From Synanceia verrucosa (lineage: Eukaryota > Chordata > Actinopteri > Perciformes > Synanceiidae): a stretch of 64,000 nt of DNA. The notes beneath the pieces are model-generated. The model worked only from the letters and a program-made list of their open reading frames with translations, did no database searches and was not told the origin of the DNA. A program made the position numbers and the translations under genes. The stretch lies in NCBI GenBank assembly GCA_029721515.1, contig CM056559.1, positions 563,001 to 627,000 of the forward strand, read 5' to 3'. How positions within the stretch are numbered: the first letter of the stretch is position 1; each line of letters begins with the position of its first letter. Positions 1 through 12,329 of this stretch are shown here, piece after piece.

Positions 1-2276
1 AGGTGAAGGAGAGAGGAGGTGAAGGAGAGAGGAGGTGAAAGTGTGAGGAGGTGAAGGAGAGAGGAGGTGAAGGAGTGAGGAGGTGAAAGTGTGAGGAGGT
101 GAAGGAGTGAGGAGGTGAAGGAGAGAGGAGGTGAAGGAGAGAGGAGGTGAAGAACTAAGGAGATGAAGGAGGAGATGAAGGTGTGAGGATCTGAAGGAGA
201 GAGGAGGTGAAGGAGTGGGGAGGTGAAGGAGTGAGGAGGTAAAGGAGTGAGGAGGTGAAGGAGAGAGGAGGTGAAGGAGTGAGGAGGTAAAGGAGAGAGG
301 AGGTGAAAGTGTGAGGAGGTGAAGGAGAGAGGAGGTGAAAGTGTGAGGAGGTGAAGGAGTGAGGAGGTGAAGGAGAGAGGAGGTGAAGGAGAGAGGAGGT
401 GAAAGTGTGAGGAGGTGAAGGAGAGAGGAGGTGAAGGAGTGAGGAGGTGAAAGTGTGAGGAGGTGAAGGAGTGAGGAGGTGAAGGAGAGAGGAGGTGAAG
501 GAGAGAGGAGGTGAAGGAGTGAGGAGGTAAAGGAGTGAGGAGGTGAAGGAGAGAGGAGGTGAAGGAGTGGGGAGGTAAAGGAGTGAGGAGGTGAAGGAGA
601 GAGGAGGTGAAGGAGAGAGGAGGTGAAAGTGTGAGGAGGTGAAGGAGAGAGGAGGTGAAGGAGTGAGGAGGTGAAAGTGTGAGGAGGTGAAGGAGTGAGG
701 AGGTGAAGGAGTGAGGAGGTAAAGGAGTGAGGAGGTGAAGGAGAGAGGAGGTGAAGGAGTGGGGAGATAAAGGAGTGAGGAGGTGAAGGAGAGAGGAGGT
801 GAAGGAGTGGGGAGGTAAAGGAGTGAGGAGGTGAAGGAGAGAGGAGGTGAAGGAGTGGGGAGGTGAAAGTGTGAGGAGGTGAAGAACTAAGGAGATGAAG
901 GAGGAGATGAAGGTGTGAGGATCTGAAGGAGAGAGGAGGTGAAGGAGTGGGGAGGTGAAGGAGTGAGGAGGTAAAGGAGTGAGGAGGTGAAGGAGAGAGG
1001 AGGTGAAGGAGTGGGGAGGTGAAGGAGTGAGGAGGTGAAGGAGAGAGGAGGTGAAAGTGTGAGGAGGTGAAGGAGAGAGGAGGTGAAGGAGAGAGGAGGT
1101 GAAGGAGTGAGGAGGTGAAAGTGTGAGGAGGTGAAGGAGTGAGGAGGTGAAGGAGAGAGGAGGTGAAGGAGTGAGGAGGTGAAGGAGAGAGGAGGTGAAA
1201 GTGTGAGGAGGTGAAGGAGAGAGGAGGTGAAGGAGAAAGGAGGTGAAGGAGTGAGGAGGTGAAAGTGTGAGGAGGTGAAGGAGTGAGGAGGTGAAGGAGA
1301 GAGGAGGTGAAGGAGTGAGGAGGTGAAGGAGTGAGGAGGTAAAGGAGTGAGGAGGTGAAGGAGTGGGGAGGTAAAGGAGTGAGGAGGTGAAGGAGAGAGG
1401 AGGTGAAGGAGAGAGGAGGTGAAAGTGTGAGGAGGTGAAGGAGAGAGGAGGTGAAGGAGTGAGGAGGTGAAGGAGAGAGGAGGTGAAGGAGAGAGGAGGT
1501 GAAGGAGTGAGGAGGTGAAGGAGTGAGGAGGTAAAGAAGTGAGGAGGTGAAGGAGAGAGGAGGTGAAGGAGTGGGGAGGTAAAGGAGTGAGGAGGTGAAG
1601 GAGAGAGGAGGTGAAGGAGTGGGGAGGTAAAGGAGTGAGGAGGTGAAGGAGAGAGGAGGTGAAGGAGTGGGGAGGTGAAAGTGTGAGGAGGTGAAGAACT
1701 AAGGAGATGAAGGAGGAGATGAAGGTGTGAGGATCTGAAGGAGAGAGGAGGTGAAGGAGTGGGGAGGTGAAGGAGTGAGGAGGTAAAGGAGTGAGGAGGT
1801 GAAGGAGAGAGGAGGTGAAGGAGTGGGGAGGTGAAGGAGTGAGGAGGTAAAGGAGAGAGGAGGTGAAAGTGTGAGGAGGTGAAGGAGAGAGGAGGTGAAA
1901 GTGTGAGGAGGTGAAGGAGTGAGGAGGTGAAGGAGAGAGGAGGTGAAGGAGAGAGGAGGTGAAAGTGTGAGGAGGTGAAGGAGAGAGGAGGTGAAGGAGA
2001 GAGGAGGTGAAGGAGTGGGGAGGTGAAGGAGTGAGGAGGTAAAGGAGTGAGGAGGTGAAGGAGAGAGGAGGTGAAGGAGTGGGGAGGTGAAGGAGTGAGG
2101 AGGTAAAGGAGAGAGGAGGTGAAAGTGTGAGGAGGTGAAGGAGAGAGGAGGTGAAAGTGTGAGGAGGTGAAGGAGTGAGGAGGTGAAGGAGAGAGGAGGT
2201 GAAGGAGTGAGGAGGTGAAAGTGTGAGGAGGTGAAGGAGTGAGGAGGTGAAGGAGAGAGGAGGTGAAGGAGTGAGG
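1..2276. repeat. 16-bp GA-rich minisatellite filling atg16l2 intron 14
   Basis: About 140 tandem copies of a unit close to GAGGTGAAGGAGAGAG, with variants (GAGTGAG, AAAGTGTGAG, GAGTGGGG). It begins off the left edge and stops 7 bp before the splice donor of atg16l2 exon 14 (exon end 2283). A rarer variant block starting GAACTAAGGAGATGAAGGAG recurs near 151, 882 and 1694, so units are organised into higher-order repeats of roughly 730-810 bp. No gene is present; open frames through the array are repeat artefacts. Confidence 0.95.
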
Positions 2277-2282
2277 AGTCAC

Positions 2283-3898
2283 CTGGGGTCCCAGACCCTG
2301 ATCTTGGAGTCGTAGTGTCCACTGATGACACAGCTCTCAGGACAGACCAGGTCACTGCAGTAAGACGACACTTCAACCACCTGGACACCTGCAGACACAT
2401 GTCCACCTCAGTCACTGGTCAGTTATTGATCAGGGATTGATCAGCCATTGATCAGTGATCAGACTCACAGGCGGCCCTCTGCAGGTCCCACAGTCTGATG
2501 GTTCTGTCAGCGCTGCCTGTCACCACCTGATGAAGAGAACCACTGAACCTGGCTGCTGTCACCTTCCTGCTGTGACCTGTTAGAGTCAACTGAGACAGGT
2601 GAGACACACAGGTGAGACACACAGAGACAGACAGACAGGTGAGACACACAGATGAGACAGACAGGTGAGACAGACAGACTCAGGTTACCTTGGGAACAGA
2701 GTCGTCCAGCCTCCATAACAGAGCAGACTTGTCGTAGGAGGCGGCGAGGATCCTCAGACCCTGAAAGAGAAACGCAGACTGCTGCTTTAAAAGAATCATG
2801 TGATGAACCCTGTTAATCAGCATTTAGGACTTATTTAGACGGTAGCATTTAAATGTCATCTGAGGCTCAGGTGCTTTCCTCACCGTGGGGTCGAACTCGA
2901 TACAGGTGATCCCCTCTGTGCTGCCATCCAGCGTCGCTCTGTGAGTCAGCGAGCCTGGTGACATCATCAGTGAGGTCATCAGTGATGTCACAGTGCCTCG
3001 TAATAATAATAATGAGGATAACAAAGCAGTGGTGTACCTGCTCTGACCTCCCACAGCTTGATGACAGTGTCGGTTCCTCCGGTGGCGAGCAGCTGGGAGC
3101 TGCAGCTGAACCTCACGGCGTTGATGCCTTGCTCATGAGCCTCCTGACAGACAGACAGACAGCAGGAAACAGTCAAAAAAACAAAACAACAACAGGAAGC
3201 TTCCTGTTTATGTCCTCTTGAAGCATCTAGAAACACGTCCTTGTTCAGACTAGCATGGAGTGCCGTGCTAACTTGCTAATGCTAACAGCGAGTCTCATCG
3301 CCCAAAGAAAAACATGGAGCTGCGTTGCCAGGCAACAGATAAGTTGATCCATGAGAACCAAAATCCTGGATCAATACTGATCTTTATTGATCAGAGGCTG
3401 CAGCTGCAGTTTGTCTTCTGTCCACTAGAGGGAGACAGCGTAAGACAATATTAATAAGCCATGGAGAAGTGCACACACACTGTCGATATTATGATACAAC
3501 CTGATTTTAAATCTTTTAGCCTGAAATCAATAATAGAGAGAAAACAAAAACAAACTACATTTCTGCAGTGAATACTCTTCTTAATTCAAATGTTATAGTT
3601 GATGATGGATTATAGCGTGTGTGTGTGTACACTCAGTGTGTGTGTGTGTGTACTCAGTGTGTGTGTGTGTATGTACACTCAGTGTGTGTGTGTGTGTGTG
3701 TGTGTGTGTACACTCAGTGTGTGTGTATGTACACTCAGTGTGTGTGTGTGTGTGTACTCAGTGTGTGTGTGTGTGTACTCAGTGTGTGTGTGTGTGTACT
3801 CAGTGTGTGTGTGTATGTATACTCAGTGTGTGTGTGTGTGTGTGTACACTCAGTGTGTGTGTGTGTGTGTACTCAGTGTGTGTGTGTGTATGTACACT

Positions 3899-3932
<34 letters not shown>

Positions 3933-4496
3933 ACTCAGTGTGTGTGTATGTACACTCAGTGTGTGTGTGTGTGTGTACTCAGTGTGTGTGTGTGTGTACT
4001 CAGTGTGTGTGTGTGTGTACTCAGTGTGTGTGTGTATGTATACTCAGTGTGTGTGTGTGTGTGTACTCAGTGTGTGTGTGTGTGTGTGTACACTCAGTGT
4101 GTGTGTGTGTGTACTCAGTGTGTGTGTGTGTGTATGTACACTCAGTGTGTGTGTGTGTGTGTGTGTGTGTACACTCAGTGTGTGTGTATGTACACTCAGT
4201 GTGTGTGTGTGTGTACTCAGTGTGTGTGTGTGTATGTATACTCAGTGTGTGTGTGTGTGTGTACTCAGTGTGTGTGTGTGTGTGTGTACACTCAGTGTGT
4301 GTGTGTACTCAGTGTGTGTGTGTGTGTATGTACACTCAGTGTGTGTGTGTGTGTGTGTGTGTACACTCAGTGTGTGTGTGTGTATGTACACTCAGTGTGT
4401 GTGTGTGTGTGTGTGTACACTCAGTGTGTGTGTATGTACACTCAGTGTGTGTGTGTGTGTGTGTGTGTACTCAGTGTGTGTGTGTGTATGTATACT

Positions 4497-4533
<37 letters not shown>

Positions 4534-4672
4534 CAGCGTGTGTGTGTGTATGTACACTCAGTGTGTGTGTGTGTGTGTGTGTGTACTCAGCGTGTGTGTG
4601 TGTATGTACACTCAGTGTGTGTGTGTGTGTGTGTGTGTGTTTTGTGTGTGTGTGTGTGTGTATGTACACTCA

Positions 4673-4703
<31 letters not shown>

Positions 4704-4933
4704 CAGCGTGTGTGTGTGTATGTACACTCAGTGTGTGTGTGTGTGTGTGTGTGTGTACTCAGTGTGTGTGTGTGTATATGTACACTCAGTGTGTGTGTGT
4801 GTGTGTGTGTGTGTACTCAGCGTGTGTGTGTGTATGTACACTCAGTGTGTGTGTGTGTGTGTGTATATGTACACTCAGTGTGTGTGTGTGTGTGTGTGTG
4901 TGTACTCAGCGTGTGTGTGTGTATATGTACACT

Positions 4934-4968
<35 letters not shown>

Positions 4969-5051
4969 CAGTGTGTGTGTGTGTATATGTACACTCAGTG
5001 TGTGTGTGTGTGTGTGTGTGTACTCAGCGTGTGTGTGTGTATGAACACAAA

Positions 5052-5082
<31 letters not shown>

Positions 5083-5109
5083 AAGTGTGTGTGTGTGTCT
5101 GTACACTCG

Positions 5110-5140
<31 letters not shown>

Positions 5141-5200
5141 CAGTGTGTGTGTGTATATGTACACTCAGTGTGTGTGTGTGTGTGTGTGTATATGTACACT

Positions 5201-5235
<35 letters not shown>

Positions 5236-5320
5236 CAGTGTGTGTGTGTGTATATGTACACTCAGTGTGTGTGTGTGTGTGTGTGTGTGTACTCAGCGTG
5301 TGTGTGTATATGTACACTCA

Positions 5321-5351
<31 letters not shown>

Positions 5352-5380
5352 CAGTGTGTGTGTGTGTATATGTACACTCA

Positions 5381-5411
<31 letters not shown>

Positions 5412-5608
5412 CAGCGTGTGTGTGTATATGTACACTCAGTGTGTGTGTGTGTGTGTGTGTGTGTACTCAGTGTGTGTGTGTGTACACTCAGTGTGTGTGT
5501 ATGTACACTCAGTGTGTGTGTGTGTGTGTGTGTGTACTCAGTGTGTGTGTGTGTATGTATACTCAGTGTGTGTGTGTGTGTGTACTCAGCGTGTGTGTGT
5601 GTATGTAC

Positions 5609-5646
<38 letters not shown>

Positions 5647-5916
5647 CAGTGTGTGTGTGTATATGTACACTCAATGTGTGTGTGTGTGTGTGTGTGTACT
5701 CAGTGTGTGTGTGTATATGTACACTCAGTGTGTGTGTGTGTGTGTGTGTGTACTCAGTGTGTGTGTGTACACTCAGTGTGTGTGTGTACTCAGCGTGTGT
5801 GTGTGTGTGTATGTACACTCAGTGTGTGTGTGTACTCAGCGTGTGTGTGTACTCAGCGTGTGTGTGTGTACTCAGTGTGTGTGTGTACTCAGCGTGTGTG
5901 TGTGTGTATGTACACT

Positions 5917-5951
<35 letters not shown>

Positions 5952-8900
5952 CAGTGTGTGTGTGTATATGTACACTCAGTGTGTGTGTGTGTGTGTGTGT
6001 GTACACTCAGTGTGTGTGTGTACACTCAGTGTGTGTGTGTGTGTGTGTGTGTGTACTCAGAGTACTCAGAGAGTACTACCAGGACTTGCAGTGCTCTAGC
6101 AGGTACTCTGGCAGACAGACAGACCCCTACAGGACAGACCAGATCCTCCTCCAGACTGCAGACTGAGTGACCACGCCTCTTCCTGCTGACATCACACAGC
6201 TCATTAACATAATGAAATGAAACAGGAAATGAGAAGGAAATGGGAAGAACTCACTGAAACAGCTCTCTGATGGAGGAGAGGATCCTGGGAGACGTGGCGG
6301 AGGCTGATCTGAGAGCAGCAAAGAGACGTCACCATGACAACATGACGGTCCTGAACCATTTTAACACAGTCTGGTCTGGTCTACCTGAACAGTCTGGTCT
6401 GGGTCTACCTGAACAGTCTGGTCAGGTCTGGTCTACCTGAACAGTCTGGTCTGGTCTGTTCTAGTCTACCTGAACAGTCTGGTCTGGTCTGTTCTGGTCT
6501 ACCTGAACAGTCTGGTCAGGTCTGGTCTACCTGAACAGTCTGGTCTGTTCTGGTCTACCTGAACAGTCTGGTCTGGTCTGTTCTGGTCTACCTGAACAGT
6601 CTGGTCTGGGTCTACCTGAACAGTCTGGTCAGGTGTGGTCTACCTGAACAGTCTGGTCTGGTCTGTTCTGGTCTACCTGAACAGTCTGGTCTGGTCTACC
6701 TGAACAGTCTGGTCTGGTCTGGTCTACCTGAACAGTCTGGTCTGCTCTGGTCTACCTGAACAGTCTGGTCTGGTCTACCTGAACAGTCTGGTCTGCTCTG
6801 GTCTACCTGAACAGTCTGGTCTGGTCTACCTGAACAGTCTGGTCTGGTCTGGTCTACCTGAACAGTCTGGTCTGCTCTGGTCTACCTGAACAGTCTGGTC
6901 TGCTCTGGTCTACCTGAACAGTCTGGTCTGGTCTACCTGAACAGTCTGGTCTGCTCTGGTCTACCTGAACAGTCTGGTCTGGTCTGGTCTACCTGAACAG
7001 TCTGGTCTGGTCTGGTCTACCTGAACAGTCTGCTCTGGTCTACCTGAACAGTCTGGTCTGGTCTACCTGAACAGTCTGGTCTGCTCTGGTCTACCTGAAC
7101 AGTCTGGTCTGGTCTACCTGAACAGTCTGGTCTGGTCTGGTCTACCTGAACAGTCTGGTCTGGCCCCTCTCACCGCTCTCCTGGTTCTTTGGAGACGAGG
7201 ACCTGGAGGTTGGAGCGCTGGAACATCTGAAACAACCGTCGAGGTTTTAGAAAGAACGTCTGGATATTTTGACACAGAGTTTAAAATGATGAAGCTTTTA
7301 TCAGGAAATATTTCAACTTAAAGGTTTTCTAAAACAGAAATTAGTTATACAGTTTTCAAAATAAAGCATGAACCAAACGTGTGGACAAGAAGCTGAATGT
7401 CAACAAGAGTCTCTGACCCGTCCACTGTGACCTTTGACCTCACAGCCGTCTGCAGCTCCTTCTGCAATTTGGCTTCTCGAGCTCTGATGAAAAAACAGGA
7501 CAGGTGTGTTCAGGTGTGATGAACAGGTGAGTTCAGGTGTGATGGACAGGTCAGTTCAGGTGTAATGAACAGGTGAGTTCAGGTGTAATGAACAGGTGAG
7601 TTCAGGTGTAATGAACAGGTGAGTTCAGGTATAATTAACAGGTGTGTTCAGGTGTGATGACATGAACAGGTGTGTTCAGGTGTGATGACATGAACAGGTG
7701 TGTTCAAGTCTGATGAACAGGTGAGTTCAGGTGTGATGAACAGGTGTGTTCAGGTGTGATGACATGAACAGGTGTGTTCAGGTGTGATGACATGAACAGG
7801 TGTGTTCAGGTGTGATGACATGAACAGGTGAGTTCAGGTCTGATGAACAGGTGAGTTCAGGTGTGATGACATGAACAGGTGAGTTCAGGTGTGATGACAT
7901 GAACAGGTGTGTTCAGGTGTGATGACATGAACAGGTGTGTTCAGGTGTGATGACATGAACAGGTGTGTTCAGGTGTGATGAACAGGTGAGTTCAGGTGTG
8001 ATGACATGAACAGGTGTGTTCAGGTGTGATGACATGAACAGGTGTGTTCAGGTGTGATGAACAGCTGAGTTCAGGTGTGATGAACAGCTGAGTTCAGGTG
8101 TGATGACATGAACAGCTGAGTTCAGGTGTGATGAACAGCTGAGTTCAGGTGTGATGAACAGCTGAGTTCAGGTGTGATGAACAGCTGAGTTCAGGTCTGA
8201 TGAACAGGTGAGTTCAGGTGTGATGAACAGGTGAGTTCAGGTGTGATGAACAGGTGAGTTCAGGTGTGATGACATGAACAGGTGAGTTCAGGTGTGATGA
8301 CATGAACAGGTGTGTTCAGGTGTGATGAACAGGTGAGTTCAGGTGTGATGACATGAACAGGTGTGTTCAGGTGTGATGACATGAACAGGTGAGTTCAGGT
8401 GTGATGACATGAACAGGTGTGTTCAGGTGTGATGACATGAACAGGTGTGTTCAGGTGTGATGACATGAACAGGTGTGTTCAGGTGTGATGAACAGGTGAG
8501 TTCAGGTGTGATGACATGAACAGGTGTGTTCAGGTGTGATGAACAGGTGAGTTCAGGTGTGATGAACAGGTGTGTTCAGGTGTGATGAACAGGTGAGTTC
8601 AGGTGTGATGACATGAACAGGTGTGTTCAGGTGTGATGAACAGGTGAGTTCAGGTGTGATGACATGAACAGGTGTGTTCAGGTGTGATGAACAGGTGAGT
8701 TCAGGTGTGATGACATGAACAGGTGTGTTCAGGTGTGATGAACAGGTGTGTTCAGGTGTGATGAACAGGTGAGTTCAGGTGTGATGACATGAACAGGTGT
8801 GTTCAAGTCTGATGAACAGGTGAGTTCAGATGTAATGAACGGGTGTATTCAGGTATCTGTGGCATGTTCAGGTACCTGGACCTGCGTTCATTGCGGCTGT

Positions 8901-9203
8901 TCATGCGGGCAGCAGCCTGCTGCTTCAGGTGGATCATGTCCTCCAGCAGGTGTCCTCCTCTGACCTTCTCCTCCCTCAGTCGTGACTCCGCCCCTCTCTG
9001 ACGCTCCAATAAGGTGTCATACTCCACCTTCAATGCCCTGTTCTCCTCCTGAACCTGCTGCACCTGCTGCTGCAGATCACGGCGAGCTTCAAGAGCAGCC
9101 GCCAGGCACCGCCTCTCCTCCACCCACCTGAGGTTATAATATACATACACACACACACACATACATACATGTGTATGTATGTATATACATACACATGTAT
9201 GTA

Positions 9204-9240
<37 letters not shown>

Positions 9241-9279
9241 GTGTGTACATATATACGTACATATATATATACGTCTATG

Positions 9280-9312
<33 letters not shown>

Positions 9313-9383
9313 GTGTGTATGTATATACACACACACACACACACATACGTGTGTGTGTGTGTGTGTATATACATACACACGTA

Positions 9384-9418
<35 letters not shown>

Positions 9419-10005
9419 GTACATATATACGTACATATGTATATACGTCTATGTATATATATATACACACACACACACACACATACATACACGTGTATGT
9501 ATGTGTGTGTGTGTGTGTGTGTATACATGGCTGCAGTCATCAAAAACAATGGTTATGCAATCAAGTATTAACTCTTGTGTGTATCATGTGTTTAAAGCAA
9601 ACAGAAAAGAAAACACGGAATGCTTAAAAGTAGTGTTTTTGGCGGTACAATGCCATAGCTATTGATGTAAGAATTTAAGTAATTTTGGTTATTATCAAGA
9701 AAACCATGGAAAATGAATAATCCTTAGTTCTTAAATTAAACTCTCATGAGCTATTTTTGTTGTTATCATTATAATTGTCCAAACAAATGTACCTTTAGTT
9801 GAGCCAGGCATTAAAATTAACAAGAAAATGAAGAAAACAAGGGTGGTCTAATAATTTTTTCCATGACTGTATATACACACACACACGTATGTGTGTGTGT
9901 GTATATATATATACATAGACGTATATACACACATACACATGTATGTATGTGTGTGTGTGTGTGTATATATATATACATAGACGTATATACATATGTACGT
10001 ATATA

Positions 10006-10059
<54 letters not shown>

Positions 10060-10774
10060 AATATATACAGTATATAGTATATATACCTACATGTTTATGG
10101 TAGTTCTTGAAATATGTGAAGACTCTTGCATGAAGCTGCTCAGTCAGTGGAAATAAAACAGACACCTGTTCAGACTGAAAGGTGAGCCAACAGGTGTGTT
10201 CAGGTGTGCTGCTTACCTGGCATGTTGCTCCTCCAGAGCACATTCCTTGATTTTAATCTGCTGCTGCAGCTCCACCACCTGATAGGCCAGCTGAGGAGAA
10301 ACAAACCAGACTTCATCCAAACACTCCTGCTCTTCTCTCTTCAATTATCTATCTACACTTTTTTTCTGGCAATAGTCTGAATTTTGTTCTTAAAATATTA
10401 GGGTTTTTTCTTCTTAAATTATTGCAAAATGTTTTCTATCAGAATATTCTTACTTCTGTAATCAAGATACAAATACTGTATGTGAGTGTGTCTCAGCAGT
10501 ACCTCTCCTGTAGTTTGCTTCAGCTGGTTGTTCTGGTGGAGCAGAGAGGAGATGGAGCAGCTGCTGTCAGATGAGGAACATCTGGATGCACAAAACAAAC
10601 ATGTCATCATGATCATCATCATCATCACCATCACGTCTCCAGGTATGGCAGCAGCTGAATTACCTGGAGGAGCAGTTTAGGATTCCTTTAGCCAGACTGG
10701 TTTTCTCCAACAGCTGAGAGTCTGAAAATATGAAAATACAAACCAAAGTCCATTCAAAAACTGACCAATTTAAG

Positions 10775-10823
<49 letters not shown>

Positions 10824-12329
10824 CACACACATATATACATATATATACATACACACACATATATACATATATATACACATATATATACATACACACACAT
10901 ATATATATATATACGTGTACATATACATATATATACATACATACAGACACACACACACACACACGTATATATGTATGTGTACATATACACATATGCCTCA
11001 ATGTGTTTTATCAGCTTTGTAAAAAGTTTATTTTTGAATGCTAGTTTAATATGGCTTTATTACTTTTTTTAGTGTTTAATAAATAAAGTAAATTCATGCA
11101 TCGTTACCACAGCAGCAGGTCTGGCAGACACTGAGCAGAGGAAGTGGAACAACATGTGGTTTGGTTTTCTGACCACTTCCTGTCTCTGACTGTCAACAAA
11201 ATAAAGGAACTTGTTTACTGTGAAGGAATGAGCTGTTCAGGTTCACCTCTGACGCTGCTGATAGCATCTGAGAGCGGATGAGTCAACCGAATGTGACTCA
11301 GGCCCAACGCCATTCAAAATATCCGCATTTCTCATCGCAGCTGTAAAAGACCTCAATCTAAGAAACTAGAAAATGACAAGGACTGACTTAGGACAAAACA
11401 GCTCAGTGAGAGTCCTGTCTTCTAACCAAACTACATTTAAAAAAATGTAGAAATTTTCAGACTATTTGAAAAAATGTGATTAAAAACAGTAAAATGATTT
11501 GGCATATTTTGGGAATAAAGTAATTATCATATGTAGTAAATCATAAACATATCATTATTACTATACAAATATATCATATTAAATATTTAACAATAGTTTA
11601 TTTTCATTATGATGAAAAAAATTAATGGCCCATAGGGTTTCTCTGAACCAAAGTCCATTTGTAAAATCTGAGATTGAAAATGTTTGTACTATTTAAAGAA
11701 AAAAGTGAATAAAAATGTTGACAAAATGTTTTAATTTTAATTATGTGAACTGTTTATGTCCTGTTTACTCACAGGAGGTTTTGGATTTGGTTTGACACCA
11801 GAGATGACTTATCTAACAAACCATATTTTATAAATCAGTGACTTAAAAGCATCGGACTAAAAAAAAACAACTGTTACCTCAGCCTTGAGATCAGGATCAG
11901 TGAAATAAACTTTTTTTTAACAGTTTGGTTCAGCTCTGTAGAATAAAATCCTTCTTTACAGGAGTTAACTAAGGATTCCTCTCAACCAAACTCCTTTCAA
12001 AAATCCTGATCTTTTAGTGTGAGCTGTGGACTCATCCCATACGTTGAAGTTGACATGTTGTTAAAGTGACAGCTTTTTAAAGGGAGTTTGGTTGAACCCT
12101 CCAGCTCTGTGAACCTGCAGATGTACTGGTGGGTCGTACAGAAACGGATCAGGTCCTGGTACTTGGCGTGCTGGCTCAGGTCTCGGTGCTTCAGCTGACC
12201 GATGATGTGTCTCTTCCAGGTCTCCGCCGACCTGCCGCCGCGTCCCGAAGCCACGACGCGGCCGCTGCGCTGCGATCCTCCGGCAGAATCCGTCATGACG
12301 GTGCGGCAGTTGACGGTCACAGCGGCCAT
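2283..12329 (-). CDS. atg16l2: Autophagy-related protein 16-2 (ATG16L2), N-terminal, coiled-coil and first WD40 exons; 3' end beyond the window
   Basis: WD40 paralogue of the ATG16L1 scaffold that binds ATG5-ATG12 during LC3 lipidation; its autophagy role is weaker than that of ATG16L1. Fourteen coding exons read in phase: 12140-12329, 10664-10721, 10503-10581, 10217-10290, 8876-9127, 7439-7483, 7174-7226, 6255-6303, 6080-6155, 3038-3143, 2884-2954, 2689-2760, 2469-2589, 2283-2388 (about 450 codons). The N-terminal ATG5-binding helix reads TWKRHIIGQLKHRD, then FYSQLLEK across exons 1-2. The coiled coil contains AYQVVELQQQ and RNERRSR; the WD40 part contains LLATGGTDTVIKLWEV, TGSADRTIRLWDL and SGHYDSKIRVWDP. 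AYQVVE, SASATS and SYCSDLVC favour ATG16L2 over ATG16L1. The start at 12329 (MAAVTVNC) has a good Kozak context; a second in-frame ATG at 12296 (MTDSAG) is possible. The last two or three WD repeats should lie left of position 1. The exon 1 donor (TTCT|GTACGA) is weak. Confidence 0.85.
3617..6058. repeat. TG-rich minisatellite in atg16l2 intron 9
   Basis: About 2.4 kb of (TG)n runs punctuated by TACTCAG or TACACTCAG, giving units of 20-45 bp and longer recurring blocks of roughly 230 bp (for example around TGTATGTACACTCAG). It occupies most of intron 9, between exon 10 (3143) and exon 9 (6080). Open frames of up to 826 codons reading Cys-Val repeats cross it; they are low-complexity artefacts. 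On the transcribed sense strand it becomes long CA runs. Confidence 0.95.
6345..7163. repeat. 22-33-bp minisatellite in atg16l2 intron 7
   Basis: Tandem copies built around CTACCTGAACAGTCTGGTCT with variable GGTCTGGTCT or GCTCTGGT spacers. It fills nearly all of the intron between exon 8 (6303) and exon 7 (donor at 7174), ending about 10 bp from the donor. CTACCTGAACAG reads CTGTTCAG|GTAG on the sense strand, so each unit carries a GT-donor-like string. Confidence 0.95.
7499..8850. repeat. 20/28-bp minisatellite in atg16l2 intron 5
   Basis: About 60 copies of a unit around GTTCAGGTGTGATGAACAGG, with an ACAT-containing longer variant (GATGACATGAACAGG). It occupies almost the whole intron between exon 6 (7483) and the exon 5 donor (8876). 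No coding content. Confidence 0.95.
9141..9526. repeat. CA/TATA/TG microsatellite with inverted symmetry
   Basis: Alternating (CA)n, (TA)n and (TG)n blocks form several perfect or near-perfect palindromes, including two copies of TACGTCTATGTATATATATA. It starts 14 bp upstream (sense) of the atg16l2 exon 5 acceptor. Cruciform or Z-DNA potential is inferred. Confidence 0.9.
9527..9873 (+). mobile_element. Tc1-like transposon 3' remnant
   Basis: The plus strand reads the usual end of a fish Tc1 transposase, AAVIKNNGYAIKY followed by a stop near 9570. About 300 bp later comes a Tc1-type terminal repeat with TCTAATAATTTTTTCCATGA at about 9847-9866. The 5' terminal repeat and most of the transposase are missing. 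It sits in atg16l2 intron 4 between two microsatellite blocks that are inverted copies of one another. Confidence 0.75.
9874..10085. repeat. CA/TATA microsatellite, inverted partner of the 9.2-9.5 kb block
   Basis: Contains TATATATACATAGACGTATA twice, the reverse complement of the motif in the block at 9141-9526, followed by a long (TA)n run. Located in atg16l2 intron 4 just beyond the Tc1-like terminal repeat. Confidence 0.9.
10777..10996. repeat. CA/TATA microsatellite in atg16l2 intron 1
   Basis: (CA)n followed by alternating TATATACATATATA and CACACACATA segments, starting about 55 bp upstream (sense) of the exon 2 acceptor at 10721. The rest of intron 1 (about 11.0-12.1 kb) is AT-rich unique sequence in which I see no gene. 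Confidence 0.9.

Noticed and set aside
1699..2415. 238-codon Ser/Leu/Pro/His-rich frame on the minus strand
   Set aside because: Mostly the GA minisatellite read through into exon 14 in the wrong frame.
3617..6166. Open frames of 360-826 codons (Cys-Val repeats)
   Set aside because: Stop-free reading of a TG microsatellite in all frames; no protein-like composition, and it lies in an atg16l2 intron.
9030..9665. Several 130-248-codon Tyr/Ile/His/Thr-rich frames
   Set aside because: Microsatellite reading; only 8876-9127 on the minus strand is a real exon.
2283..12329. ATG16L1 as identity of the left-edge gene
   Set aside because: AYQVVE, RNERRSR, SASATS and SYCSDLVC correspond to ATG16L2 blocks.
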